Assembly (NCBI GenBank): GCA_963742795.1
Contig: CAVUNL010000003.1
Coordinates: forward strand, 186,001-250,000
Direction of reading: 5' to 3'
DNA: 64,000 nt
From: Palsa-504 sp963742795
Lineage (GTDB): Bacteria; Actinomycetota; Actinomycetes; Streptosporangiales; Streptosporangiaceae
The notes beneath the pieces were generated by a model. The model did no database searches, was not told the origin of the DNA, and was given only the letters and a program-made list of their open reading frames with translations. A program made the position numbers and the translations under genes. Below, piece by piece: positions 25,403 to 33,395 of the stretch (positions are counted from its first letter, which is position 1; every line of letters starts with the position of its first letter).

Positions 25403-26474
25403 GGCAGGCTTGCGGACCCTGCTTAACCGGCTGGCGGATACCGAGCCGCCGCCGACCCGGATCGACCTCGACGCGGCGATCGCCCGCGGGCGGCGCGGGC
25501 GCCGCTGGCGGCGGGTGCGAGCGGGCGTCTCGGTCCTGCTGGCCGCGGGGGCGGTGGCCGCTGTAGTCGCGGTGCTGCTGGTGCCTGCCCAGCCGTCGGC
25601 CCAGCGGCCGGACCAGCAGCCAACCGGTGGCCCAGCCGCGCCCGCCCGGTTCAACCCGCTGGTGCCGTACGCGGAGTTCGGCTGGCTGCCGCCCGGCTTC
25701 GAGGTCGGCGTCAGAGGCGGCACGATGTCGCGCTCGGGCCCGGCGCAGCTTCTCCTGGACGCGTTTTCCGGCAGCAACACCATAATCCAGCTGTTCGTAT
25801 ACCCCACCGGGATATGTCACGTCGGCCACGCCGAGGTGTGCAGCGCCTATGACTCGTCGCAGCCGGTGCTGAGCCGGGCGCCCGACGTGCACGGGCACCG
25901 CGCGTACTGGCTGAGGACCGCCAGCCTGACCTGGGAGTACGCCCCTGGCGCCTGGTCCGTGCTGTCCTGGCCGGCGATCTCGCCCTGGCCGCCGACCGGG
26001 AACGAGCGCGCCGTGGTCCTGCGGGTCGCCGCGGGCCTCCGGTACGGTCAGATCGCGCCGATCAGATTCCCCTACTGGATTTCCGGCCTGGCGGCGCCGT
26101 GGCGGGTATCAAATGTCGACTACACCCTGCTCGCCGGCCTGCCCGTGGTCCAGACCCTGGAAGTCAGCAACGGGCCGTCCGACGCGGCCCGCGTCGACTA
26201 TCTCGACGTCGACTTCACTCCGGCCGCTCACAGCGACTGGCCGTGCCCGACCGAAGGCGTCCAGCACGTGACAGTCGACGGAGTCGCCGCGGTCCTGGAA
26301 AACTCGCCCGGTGCTGACCGAGTGTGCATCCCCGGCTGGCGCGGGCTGCGACTGAGCGTCATGACCGCCTTCGTGGAGTTTCCTCCGAACTCAGCCGACG
26401 TGCTGACTGTGGCCCGCAAGCTCCGTCCCATCGGACCCGACCCGGCGCACTGGACCGCCGATCTGCTGCGCTAG
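25395..26474 (+). CDS. Membrane-anchored partner of the ECF sigma factor
   Basis: 359 residues from GTG at 25395, which has GGAGGGGG upstream and overlaps the sigma gene by 8 nt. The first 45 residues are cytoplasmic and very basic just before a helix at about 46-68 (VSVLLAAGAVAAVVAVLLV). The remaining 290 residues are extracytoplasmic, with several Cys (GICHVGHAEVCSAY) and a beta-rich look. The N-terminal part would hold the sigma factor and the outer part would sense a signal. The zinc HxxxCxxC motif of ZAS anti-sigma factors is not seen, so the mechanism is uncertain. Confidence 0.65.
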   Translation: MDEAGLRTLLNRLADTEPPPTRIDLDAAIARGRRGRRWRRVRAGVSVLLAAGAVAAVVAVLLVPAQPSAQRPDQQPTGGPAAPARFNPLVPYAEFGWLPPGFEVGVRGGTMSRSGPAQLLLDAFSGSNTIIQLFVYPTGICHVGHAEVCSAYDSSQPVLSRAPDVHGHRAYWLRTASLTWEYAPGAWSVLSWPAISPWPPTGNERAVVLRVAAGLRYGQIAPIRFPYWISGLAAPWRVSNVDYTLLAGLPVVQTLEVSNGPSDAARVDYLDVDFTPAAHSDWPCPTEGVQHVTVDGVAAVLENSPGADRVCIPGWRGLRLSVMTAFVEFPPNSADVLTVARKLRPIGPDPAHWTADLLR

Positions 26475-26482
26475 GCACCTGG

Positions 26483-26519
26483 ACGGCAGGCCCCGGGCCG
26501 CTTAATCTCAGCTTGCCGT
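26483..26519 (+). terminator. Possible hairpin before the intron insertion point
   Basis: ACGGCA (26483-26488) pairs with TGCCGT (26514-26519), with a nested GGCCC/GGGCC. It follows the partner gene stop and ends 4 nt before the intron. Some group II introns prefer terminators as targets. Confidence 0.4.
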
Positions 26520-27122
26520 TTAAGTGCGCCACGAGCGCTGAAGGTGAGGTTGTGGTGTAGGAGACCTTGCTGGATGCGGTGCTGTGCAGGAGATGAAGGT
26601 CTGGCCCTTCGGCGTCGCCCTGCGGGGGGTGATGTCAAACCGCCTCAAGCTGCGTTGGCTGAAGACCGTCGTGGTGAGCGTTGGGGAAAAGGCGCAGGAA
26701 AATGCGTCAGGTGGGGACCGGGAAGGCGAGCGTGAGCGAACCGCTGACGACGTGTCGAAACAAGCAGCTGACATCAGAACCGGATCGGTTAAATGGGTCC
26801 GGGATGAGCCTGGCGGGAACCCGTTTACTGGCCAGGCGGTGTCCGGCATGGAGGCGGCGCGAGTCCGGTCTGCGGCTTCTGCATGGAACGTGGGAAGGCG
26901 GATGCCGACACTGCCGCCCTGGCGCCGGAAGGCGCGGGGGGCGAGAGGGAGCGCGCCGTACGGCGGAAACCGGAGGCGCTGAGTACCGTTGCGGCATCTG
27001 CTGGCGGACCGGCTCGTAGTAGCGGTGAAGCCCTGGTAACCGGGGCTGGAGCGAAGGGGCCGCTTATCTGTCGATCTGGTCGCGCGAACAACCGGGGCTG
27101 CCCTGGGAGGAAGCGGGTGGGC

Positions 27123-28381
27123 ATGTCGGAACCGCAGGACAAGCCGTTTGATATTCCGAAGCAGCTGGTGTGGGAGGCATACAAGAGAGTCAAGGCCAAC
27201 AAGGGCGCGGCCGGGGTGGATCGGCAGTCCCTCGAGGAGTTCGAGTCTGATCTGAGGAACAACCTCTACAAGATCTGGAACCGGATGTCGTCGGGGACTT
27301 ATTTTCCGCCTCCGGTGATGGCGGTTGAGATCCCTAAGAAGGGGGGCACGAGGACGCTTGGCGTGCCCACTGTCGGGGATCGGGTGGCGCAGACGGTGGC
27401 CGCGATGGCGCTGGAGGCCCGCACGGAGTCGATCTTTCATCGCGACTCCTACGGGTACCGGCCCCGGCGCGGCGCGCTGGACGCGCTGGCGATGTGCCGC
27501 AGGCGGTGCTGGGAGAAAGACTGGGTGATCGACCTTGATGTCGCCAAGTTTTTCGACAGCGTGCCGTGGGACCTCATGGTCAAGGCGGTGCAGGCCAACA
27601 TCACCACCGGCCAGAAGTGGGTGCTGCTGTATGTGCGGCGGTGGCTTGCCGCCCCGCTCCAGCGGCCCGACGGAACCCTGGAGGAGCGGGACCGGGGGAA
27701 CCCCTCAGGGTTCAGCGGTTTCACCCGTCCTGGCTAACCTGTTCATGCACTACGCGTTCGATACCTGGCTGGAACGGGAGTTCCCGGCCGTGAAGGTTCG
27801 AGCGCTACGCGGATGACGCGGTGGTGCACTGCGCGACCGAGCGGCAGGCACGTCAGGTGCTGGCCGCGCTCGCCGAGAGGATGGAAGAAGTCGGGCTGCG
27901 GCTGCATCCCGGCAAGACCAGGGTCGTGTACTGCAAGGATTCCCGGCGGTGCGGCTCGGCTGAGCACACGTCGTTCACGTTCCTGGGGTACACGTTCGGC
28001 CCCCGCAGGGCCACGTATCCGGATGGGAAGGCGTTCACGTCCTTCCTGCCCGCGGTCAGCGCGGAGGCACTCAAGGCGATGGGTCTGCGGGTCCGCTCCT
28101 GGCGGATCCATATGCGCACCGGGGACGATCTTGGTGAGCTCGCCGGATGGATCAACCCCATCGTGGCGGGCTGGATGGAGTATTACGGCCGGTTTTACCG
28201 GTCGGACTCGTATCCCTTCCTGCGGCGCGTCAACACCTACCTGACGCGCTGGGCGCGGAAGAAATACAAGAGGCTGCGCTCCTACAAGCGCTTCAGTTCC
28301 TGGTGGACCGGGCTTCTCGATCGAGATCCCGGACTGTTCAGGCACTGGGCGTGGGAGAGGCAGTTCTGCTGGAAAAGGTGA
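27123..28381 (+). pseudogene. Group II intron reverse transcriptase/maturase (two frameshifts)
   Basis: The RT domain begins with KPFDIPKQLVWEAYKRVKANKGAAGVDRQS, then TRTLGVPTVGDRVAQT and DVAKFFDSVPW (first catalytic Asp motif). An extra base in the G-run at about 27693-27700 shifts the frame before TPQGSAVSPVLANLFMHYAF, and another at 27795-27796 shifts it before ERYADD, the catalytic motif. The maturase X domain follows (GWMEYYGRFYRS, TRWARKKYKRLR). No HNH endonuclease is visible. All motifs survive once the two +1 shifts are removed, so it is recently broken or mis-sequenced. Confidence 0.85.
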
Positions 28382-28384
28382 GAA

Positions 28385-28418
28385 GAGCCGTATGACGGGA
28401 GACTGTCACGTACGGAAT
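28385..28418 (+). ncRNA. Group II intron domain V
   Basis: GAGCCGTATGACGGGAGACT is followed by GTCACGTACGG. GCCGTA pairs with TACGG, and TGAC with GTCA, around a GGGAGACT tip. The AGC catalytic triad lies near the 5' side. This is the most conserved part of the ribozyme. Confidence 0.8.
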
Positions 28419-28546
28419 CTGCGGGAGCCCGGGGCTGAGATGCCCCGGGCCACCCGACCCTCCTCGTTTCGGATCTGGCTGAGCCACTCTGTGCCCAGCT
28501 GGCGCCCGTTCGGGAGCTGGTCGCCTCGATCGTCGCCTGGCCCCTC

Positions 28547-29083
28547 TCAGGTCTGGCCGTCGCCCGCGGGGCGATGATGCCGGCTTGTCATGTCATGGCG
28601 CGCGGCGATGTTGGCGTCCCGTCCTCCGTTTCCCGCCGCCGGACGGGTCTGTTGACCTGGGCGCGCCGGGTCCTCGGCCAGGCCGGGGGAGGATGCTGTG
28701 GTCTCGCCGATCCACTGGTCCTTCCAGGCTTGGTCGAACTGCTGGCCGTTGCATTGGGGCCGGTAAATCGCGGTTAGTTCCCTGGCGATGTGCTCCCGGT
28801 GCGCCCGGCTGCCGCCGGGTACCTCGTAGGTGCAGATGTAGACCTTCCACTTCGATCCCGCGCGCTTGATCCAGCAGTGCGCGCGGGGATGGTGGAACGG
28901 GAACCGCTCCGCGGTCAGGTCGTCGGAGTGGTCCACATAGATGACCGCGTACCGGTCCGGCTTAGTGTCCGGATCGGGCTTGTACGCGATCACGTAGACC
29001 GCCGCGCTCGGCGGCGGGGTCCACCCGGCCAGCACGCGAGGGCCCTCGAACGGGTAGCCGGCCAGCGACCCGAGCCGGATCAT
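28547..29083 (-). CDS. Hypothetical protein, possibly GIY-YIG-like
   Basis: 178 residues. The core PPPSAAVYVIAYKPD, YAVIYVDHSDDLTAERFPF, HCWIKRAGSKWKVYICTYEV and HREHIARELTAIYRPQCN follows the order of a divergent GIY-YIG domain (YVI, then YVG-like, then E and P-x-CN), but the GIY and YIG tyrosines are only partly kept. The last 45 residues are disordered. It overlaps the preceding gene by 4 nt (ATGA), so the two are co-translated. The family is a tentative guess. Confidence 0.55.
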   Translation of the reverse strand: MIRLGSLAGYPFEGPRVLAGWTPPPSAAVYVIAYKPDPDTKPDRYAVIYVDHSDDLTAERFPFHHPRAHCWIKRAGSKWKVYICTYEVPGGSRAHREHIARELTAIYRPQCNGQQFDQAWKDQWIGETTASSPGLAEDPARPGQQTRPAAGNGGRDANIAARHDMTSRHHRPAGDGQT

Positions 29084-29361
29084 GGCTCGCGGTCCTCCTC
29101 CTCTTCGCTGACCGCCTCGGTCCGCACCACCGGGCCGGGCGGCAGGCCCGCCGTGGCCGCGGCCCGGGTGAAATCCTCGGTCGCCTTGGCCACCGCCTCC
29201 TCGTGGCTGTCGGCCTGCACGATCAGCCGCGCGCCGTACCGGCTGGTGCCGATCCCGCTTGCCACGCCACCGCTCGCGGCGACCGCGTCGGCGAGTTCGA
29301 CCACCTGCTCACGGGTTAGCACCTGGCCGGCCTCGGCCTCGATCCCCACGCTCCATCTCAC
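29080..29361 (-). CDS. Small hypothetical protein
   Basis: 93 residues. The pattern RWSVGIEAEAGQVLTREQVVELADAV, then RYGARLIVQADSHEEAVAKATEDF looks like a small alpha/beta (ferredoxin-like) domain, followed by an acidic tail (EEEEDREP). GTG start at 29361. It is coupled to the GIY-YIG-like gene downstream. No family is recognised. Its function may relate to nucleic acid if the partner call is right. Confidence 0.55.
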   Translation of the reverse strand: MRWSVGIEAEAGQVLTREQVVELADAVAASGGVASGIGTSRYGARLIVQADSHEEAVAKATEDFTRAAATAGLPPGPVVRTEAVSEEEEDREP

Positions 29362-29441
29362 CGCGCACTCCTGACTGGCCTTCCCGGTTAGTAAACCACT
29401 GGCGGACCGAGGCGCCGTCCTGATCGTTGGCCTGCCCGGCG

Positions 29442-29816
29442 TTAGCGCGCGCCCAGCGACCCGGGTGCTGGGGGACCGGGGAGGGGTGCGTCGTTCAGCT
29501 GCTGGTCAATATCGACGAAGATGGCATCGTCTTCGATCTTGCATGCGTAAACCGGGATGGGGCCGCAGGCAAACACACCGACGGCCTCGCCGGTGGTCAG
29601 GTCGTAGCGTGATGCGTGGGCGGCGCAGACCAGCGTGTCATCGTCCTGGAGAGTTCCCTCGTGCAGGGGTTGCTGCTGGTGGGTGCAGGTGTTGTGGATC
29701 GCTCTGACGTCCTCATCATCGAGGCGGATGAGACAGATGGGTTCGCGCAGCTCCTCAACGAGCATCGTGTCGCCGACCTCCAGGTCGTTGAGGTTAGCGA
29801 CGGCTACGTAGGTCAT
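29442..29816 (-). CDS. Rieske [2Fe-2S] ferredoxin
   Basis: 124 residues. The ligands lie in CTHQQQPLHEG (about residues 44-54) and CAAHASRYDL (64-73), giving the C-x-H and C-x2-H pairs of a Rieske cluster. The short length and open tail fit a soluble ferredoxin that feeds electrons to an oxygenase or reductase. It overlaps the preceding Rieske-DUF2231 gene by 4 nt (ATGA), so the two are made together. The pair lies between the two cox blocks. Confidence 0.88.
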   Translation of the reverse strand: MTYVAVANLNDLEVGDTMLVEELREPICLIRLDDEDVRAIHNTCTHQQQPLHEGTLQDDDTLVCAAHASRYDLTTGEAVGVFACGPIPVYACKIEDDAIFVDIDQQLNDAPLPGPPAPGSLGAR

Positions 29817-30820
29817 GGCTGTGTCCTTCCTTTTGCCGGCCGCCGGGGTGCCGGCTGGCTGCCGCGCACCTCGATCCAGCCGTTACGGATCCGGGTCGGT
29901 AGCACGGGTTGCGGCTGGCTAGCCGGGCCACGGCTCACGCAGCCGTCGGCGAGCGCGAAGCGGGATCCGTGCAGCGGGCAGGTCACGGTCAGGTCTGCGA
30001 CCGGGCCGCGGCTGAGCAGGCCGCCGGCGTGGCTGCAGATGTTGTCGATGGCGTAGAGGCTGCCGCGGTGGCGGTACAGCATGATCTGGCGGCCTTCGGC
30101 CACGACCGCGGTCGGCGAGTCGTCCGGCAGATCGGCCTCCTGCAGCGTGCGGGTCCACCGCCGCGGCTCGATGGCCCACGCCACCCGGCTGACCATCACG
30201 CCTTTGGTGAAGACGAGATGACCGCCGAGGTAACCGGCCGCGGCCGTGACCGCGAAGCTGGCCGCGCCCAAAGCGCGCGCCGTGCCGCGGTGGCCGGCCA
30301 CCCGGGTGCCCAGGGAGGCACCTTGCAGGCCCAGGGCGGCCGTGTTGAGGAGGCCGTGGAAGAGCCCGACGCGACGGTCCTGATCGTTGCTGACGGTCCA
30401 GTCGTTCAGGCCCGTCAAGGCGGTGGCGCCTGCGGCGATGATGCCGGCCGCGCTGAGCATGCCCGCGGCGTCGATTCCGCGCCGGGGAGCCGGGTCGCGG
30501 TCCGTAGCGTCCAGCACCATGACGCCCGCCCACAACCCGATGGGCAGGTCGCTGAGCGCTGGATGCAGCGGGTGGCCAACCCATCGGCCGCCATGCAGCA
30601 GCTCAAGGACAAGATTGTCCTGGTGCCGTTCACGGACTGGCCCCAGCACGGCGGTCAGCCAGTCGCTCAGAGTCCGGAGCCAGCCAAGCCGGTCGAGCCA
30701 GCCAGCGAGGTCGCCATGCCAAGCGACCAGCCGGGTGGTAGCGGACGGGGAGCTGAGAGTCGGCCCGGCCTGCTGGCCGGCTGCGGCCGGATCGCCGGCT
30801 TGGCCGCTACCTGTTCGCAT
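29813..30820 (-). CDS. DUF2231 membrane protein fused to a Rieske domain
   Basis: 335 residues. The N-terminal 50 residues are cytoplasmic; a DUF2231-like membrane domain with about four helices spans 75-220 (GHPLHPALSDLPIGLWAGVMVLD, then MLSAAGIIAAGATALTGLNDW). The C-terminal Rieske domain has CSHAGGLLSRG and CPLHGSRF (about 270-300). Such fusions occur in actinobacteria and are thought to pass electrons at the membrane, but no partner is proven. It heads an operon with the soluble Rieske ferredoxin. Confidence 0.88.
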   Translation of the reverse strand: MRTGSGQAGDPAAAGQQAGPTLSSPSATTRLVAWHGDLAGWLDRLGWLRTLSDWLTAVLGPVRERHQDNLVLELLHGGRWVGHPLHPALSDLPIGLWAGVMVLDATDRDPAPRRGIDAAGMLSAAGIIAAGATALTGLNDWTVSNDQDRRVGLFHGLLNTAALGLQGASLGTRVAGHRGTARALGAASFAVTAAAGYLGGHLVFTKGVMVSRVAWAIEPRRWTRTLQEADLPDDSPTAVVAEGRQIMLYRHRGSLYAIDNICSHAGGLLSRGPVADLTVTCPLHGSRFALADGCVSRGPASQPQPVLPTRIRNGWIEVRGSQPAPRRPAKGRTQP

Positions 30821-30950
30821 CAGGTTCCTCCAGAGTGACGTCAGTGTGCGGCTCGATCCTGAACAAAATCTTCTAGGTTTTCGCCCATTCTGCTCGTCTC
30901 ACCTCGGTGCACAGAGGGATTCGGCGGCACGGCAGGGTGCGGGCCAGTCG

Positions 30951-32093
30951 CTAACCAAGCCCTGGCAGCAGGGTAGCGAGTTTCTCCAGGCTGCTCAGAT
31001 CGTGCCCGGACAGCAGCAGGTCGATGTGCGGGGCCGCGATCATCATCCCGAGCGTGCTGGGCCGGAAGCGCGGGTCGTCGCCCTTGTGCGGGTTCAGCCA
31101 CACCAGCCGGTGACACAGCCGGGACAGCCGCTCCAGCGCCGAGGCGAGCACGGCCGGATCCCCGCGGTCCAGGCCGTCGGAGCAGACCACCACGATGCCG
31201 CCCCGGCAGACACCGCGCCGCGCCCAGCCCCGGACGAAGGCGTCCAGGCTGTCGCCGATCCTGGTCCCGCCGTCCCAGTCGAACGACAGCCGGGCGGCGC
31301 GCTCCAGCGCCTCATCGGGACGCCGACACTCCATCGCCCCGGTCACCCGGGTCAGCCGGGTTCCGAAGCAGAATACCTCGACCCGCCCGGCTGACCTGGC
31401 CGCCGAGTGCGCGAACTGCAGCAGGCTGCGTGAGTAGTCGGCCATCGAACCGGATACGTCCAGGATGAGGATCAGCGGCCGCAGCCGGACCTTCCGCCGC
31501 CGCCAGTAGAGCCGGGCCGGCTCGCCGTGCATGCGCAGGGTTTCCCGCACCATCCGCCGCGGATCGGGCCGCGGGCCGGTCCGGGCGGGCGTGCTGCGCC
31601 GCGTCCGGCGCCGCGGCGGGGTCAGCTTGATCCGGGCCATGATCCGGCGCAGGGCCGCCAGTTCCTCCGGCGTGCAGGAGGTGAACGACTTGTGCTTGAG
31701 CGCCTCCACGTCCGAGGCCATCCACCCCAGGATCGCGTCGTCCTCGTGTTCGGACTCGCCCGGCTCGGTGGACGGTATGGCCAGCGCGCCCTGCGCCTCC
31801 GCCGAGGCCCGCAGCATGAGCGTCAGCGGATCGCTGGCCCCATCGTCGGCCGCCAGGAAGAACCGGCGGAACACCCGGTCGTAGACGGCGATGTCATCGT
31901 GGCGGTTCACCAACGTGGCCCGGCCGCCCCAGTACAGGTCCACCAGGTCGGCGGGGTTCAGCCTGCTCAGCGCCGAACAGTACAGCAGGACGTCGCCCGA
32001 GCCGACGGCCAGGCCGGCCGCGCGCAGCTCGCCCGCGAACGTCACCAGCAATCCGGTGAACGGTACGCGCTCCAGCTCAGGCGCCGCGGGCAC
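30951..32093 (-). CDS. coxE: CoxE-type VWA protein, CO dehydrogenase maturation
   Basis: 380 residues. The C-terminal VWA domain has the MIDAS motif Asp212-x-Ser214-x-Ser216 (LDVSGSMADYS), with DWDGGTRIG and VVVCSDGLDRGD completing the metal site. The N-terminal 200 residues are the CoxE-specific helical part. With CoxD it forms an AAA+/VWA pair needed for building the Mo-S-Cu site. It overlaps coxD by 17 nt. It lies on the opposite strand and about 10 kb from coxMSL, with an intron and Rieske genes between. Confidence 0.9.
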   Translation of the reverse strand: MPAAPELERVPFTGLLVTFAGELRAAGLAVGSGDVLLYCSALSRLNPADLVDLYWGGRATLVNRHDDIAVYDRVFRRFFLAADDGASDPLTLMLRASAEAQGALAIPSTEPGESEHEDDAILGWMASDVEALKHKSFTSCTPEELAALRRIMARIKLTPPRRRTRRSTPARTGPRPDPRRMVRETLRMHGEPARLYWRRRKVRLRPLILILDVSGSMADYSRSLLQFAHSAARSAGRVEVFCFGTRLTRVTGAMECRRPDEALERAARLSFDWDGGTRIGDSLDAFVRGWARRGVCRGGIVVVCSDGLDRGDPAVLASALERLSRLCHRLVWLNPHKGDDPRFRPSTLGMMIAAPHIDLLLSGHDLSSLEKLATLLPGLG

Positions 32094-32970
32094 CGGAGGT
32101 GATCTCCTGCAGGTTGTCCAGGACCACCTCGAGATCGTCCCGGTCCTTGACCACGGCCCCCAGCGTATCCCGCGCGTTGGTCAGGTCCGGTTCGCCCAGG
32201 AAGTCGAGAGTGCGGGCCCAGTCGATGGTCTCGGCCACGCCCGGCGGCTTGGCCAGGTCGAGCTCCCGGAGCCGCTGGACGGCGGCGACGACCCTACGGG
32301 CCAGCGCCGCCGAGATGCCGGGCTCGCGGATCATGACGATCTCGACCTCGCGTTCGGCGGCCGGGTAGCCGATCCAGTGATACAGGCAGCGCCGCTTGAG
32401 CGCGTCGTGCAGCTCGCGGGTGCGGTTGGAGGTGAGTACGACCAGCGGCGGGCTCGCCGCCTTGATCGTGCCGATCTCGGGGATGCTGATCTGGAAGTCG
32501 GACAGCACCTCGAGCAGGAACGCCTCGAATTCGTCGTCGGCGCGGTCGATCTCGTCGATTAGCAGTACCGCCTGATCCCCGGTCCGGACCGCCTCCAGCA
32601 GCGGCCGCTCCAGCAGGAACTTCGGGCCGAATAGCTTGTCGACCGCGTCGGGGTCGGCCACCTGGTGCTCGGACAGGGCCCGGATGTGCAGCATCTGGCG
32701 GGCGTAGTCCCACTCGTAGAGCGCCTGGCTGGTGTCGATGCCCTCGTAGCACTGCAGCCGGATCAGCTTGCGGCCGAAGACCGACGCCAGGACCTTGGCC
32801 ACTTCGGTCTTGCCCACCCCGACCTCGCCTTCGAGCAGGATGGGGCGGTTCAGCGACAGCGAGACGAACAGCGCCGTAGCCAGCCCGCGGTCCGCCAGGT
32901 AGCCGCCCTGGCGCAGGGTCTCGGTCAGCTCGCCGACGGACTCGGGGACCTCCACTCCGCCGTTCTCCAC
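32077..32970 (-). CDS. coxD: CoxD-type MoxR AAA+ ATPase
   Basis: 297 residues. Walker A is GEVGVGKT at 48-55 and Walker B LLIDE at 136-140; the sensor 1 Asn lies in VLTSNRTREL and the arginine region in ALKRRCLYHW. CoxD is the ATPase that matures CoxL with CoxE. The GTG start at 32970 has GGCGT-rich bases but no strong binding site; it follows a 90-residue gene by 18 bp. Confidence 0.92.
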   Translation of the reverse strand: MENGGVEVPESVGELTETLRQGGYLADRGLATALFVSLSLNRPILLEGEVGVGKTEVAKVLASVFGRKLIRLQCYEGIDTSQALYEWDYARQMLHIRALSEHQVADPDAVDKLFGPKFLLERPLLEAVRTGDQAVLLIDEIDRADDEFEAFLLEVLSDFQISIPEIGTIKAASPPLVVLTSNRTRELHDALKRRCLYHWIGYPAAEREVEIVMIREPGISAALARRVVAAVQRLRELDLAKPPGVAETIDWARTLDFLGEPDLTNARDTLGAVVKDRDDLEVVLDNLQEITSGARGA

Positions 32971-32988
32971 GCCGTCCGTGTCCGGCGG

Positions 32989-33261
32989 CTAGCGGGACTC
33001 GGAGCCGGATACGGGCCCCATGACCAGGTCGCGCACGCTGCCTGCGTCCTGGTTGAGCTTCCCCTCGCGGGCCAGCTGGGTCCGCCAGGCCAGTCGCAGG
33101 TCGCCGTCGGTCTCCTCGGCGAGGCCCTCGAAGCCGACGTCGGTCATCCGCTTGCAGGACTTGGTCGGACCGCAGGCTTCCTCGACGTCCTCCGCGGTCT
33201 GCCCCTGAGCGCCCCAAACCTCGCGAAGAACGCCGAGAACCTCTTCGGTGTTGCCGCTCAT
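32989..33261 (-). CDS. Small protein upstream of coxD, unknown
   Basis: 90 residues, mostly helical and charged: EEVLGVLREVWGAQGQTAEDVEEACGPTKSCKRM at the N-terminus contains two Cys (29 and 35, C-x5-C), which could bind a metal. The ATG at 33261 has GGAGG upstream (CAGGGAGGCTCCGGCAAG). It is the first gene of the block with coxD and coxE and lies 90 bp after the shared palindrome. No family is recognised. A role in metal delivery or in the CoxDE complex is possible but unproven. Confidence 0.65.
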   Translation of the reverse strand: MSGNTEEVLGVLREVWGAQGQTAEDVEEACGPTKSCKRMTDVGFEGLAEETDGDLRLAWRTQLAREGKLNQDAGSVRDLVMGPVSGSESR

Positions 33262-33351
33262 CTTGCCGGAGCCTCCCTGTCGCGCTGGACGCGCACGCCG
33301 ATCTGTCTCCCATCGACTGTAGGTCCTGGTCGCCGCGCGGGCGACCTCAGA

Positions 33352-33367
33352 TTAAGGGTTCTCTTAT
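33352..33367. promoter_or_regulatory. Putative LysR operator before the coxD block
   Basis: TTAAG-GGTTCT-CTTAT has the same half-sites and 6-bp spacing as the site at 16055-16070 before coxMSL. Only these two cases were noticed by eye in the window. It lies between menF and the small gene upstream of coxD. Confidence 0.6.
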
Positions 33368-33395
33368 CGGCGCCCGGGGCGAGGTCAAGCGGTCC

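Larger units (their letters stand above)
26524..28458 (+). mobile_element. Group II intron
   Basis: The left end reads GTGCGCC, matching the GUGYG 5' end of group II introns. The right end has a domain V hairpin at 28385-28418 and a domain VI-like stem (CCCGGGGC/GCCCCGGG, 28428-28449), then CCACCCGAC, ending in AY as expected. Between them lies an LtrA-type reverse transcriptase frame. The first 600 bases (26524-27122) hold no gene and should be RNA domains I-III. Exact ends are inferred by consensus. Total about 1.9 kb. Confidence 0.75.
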
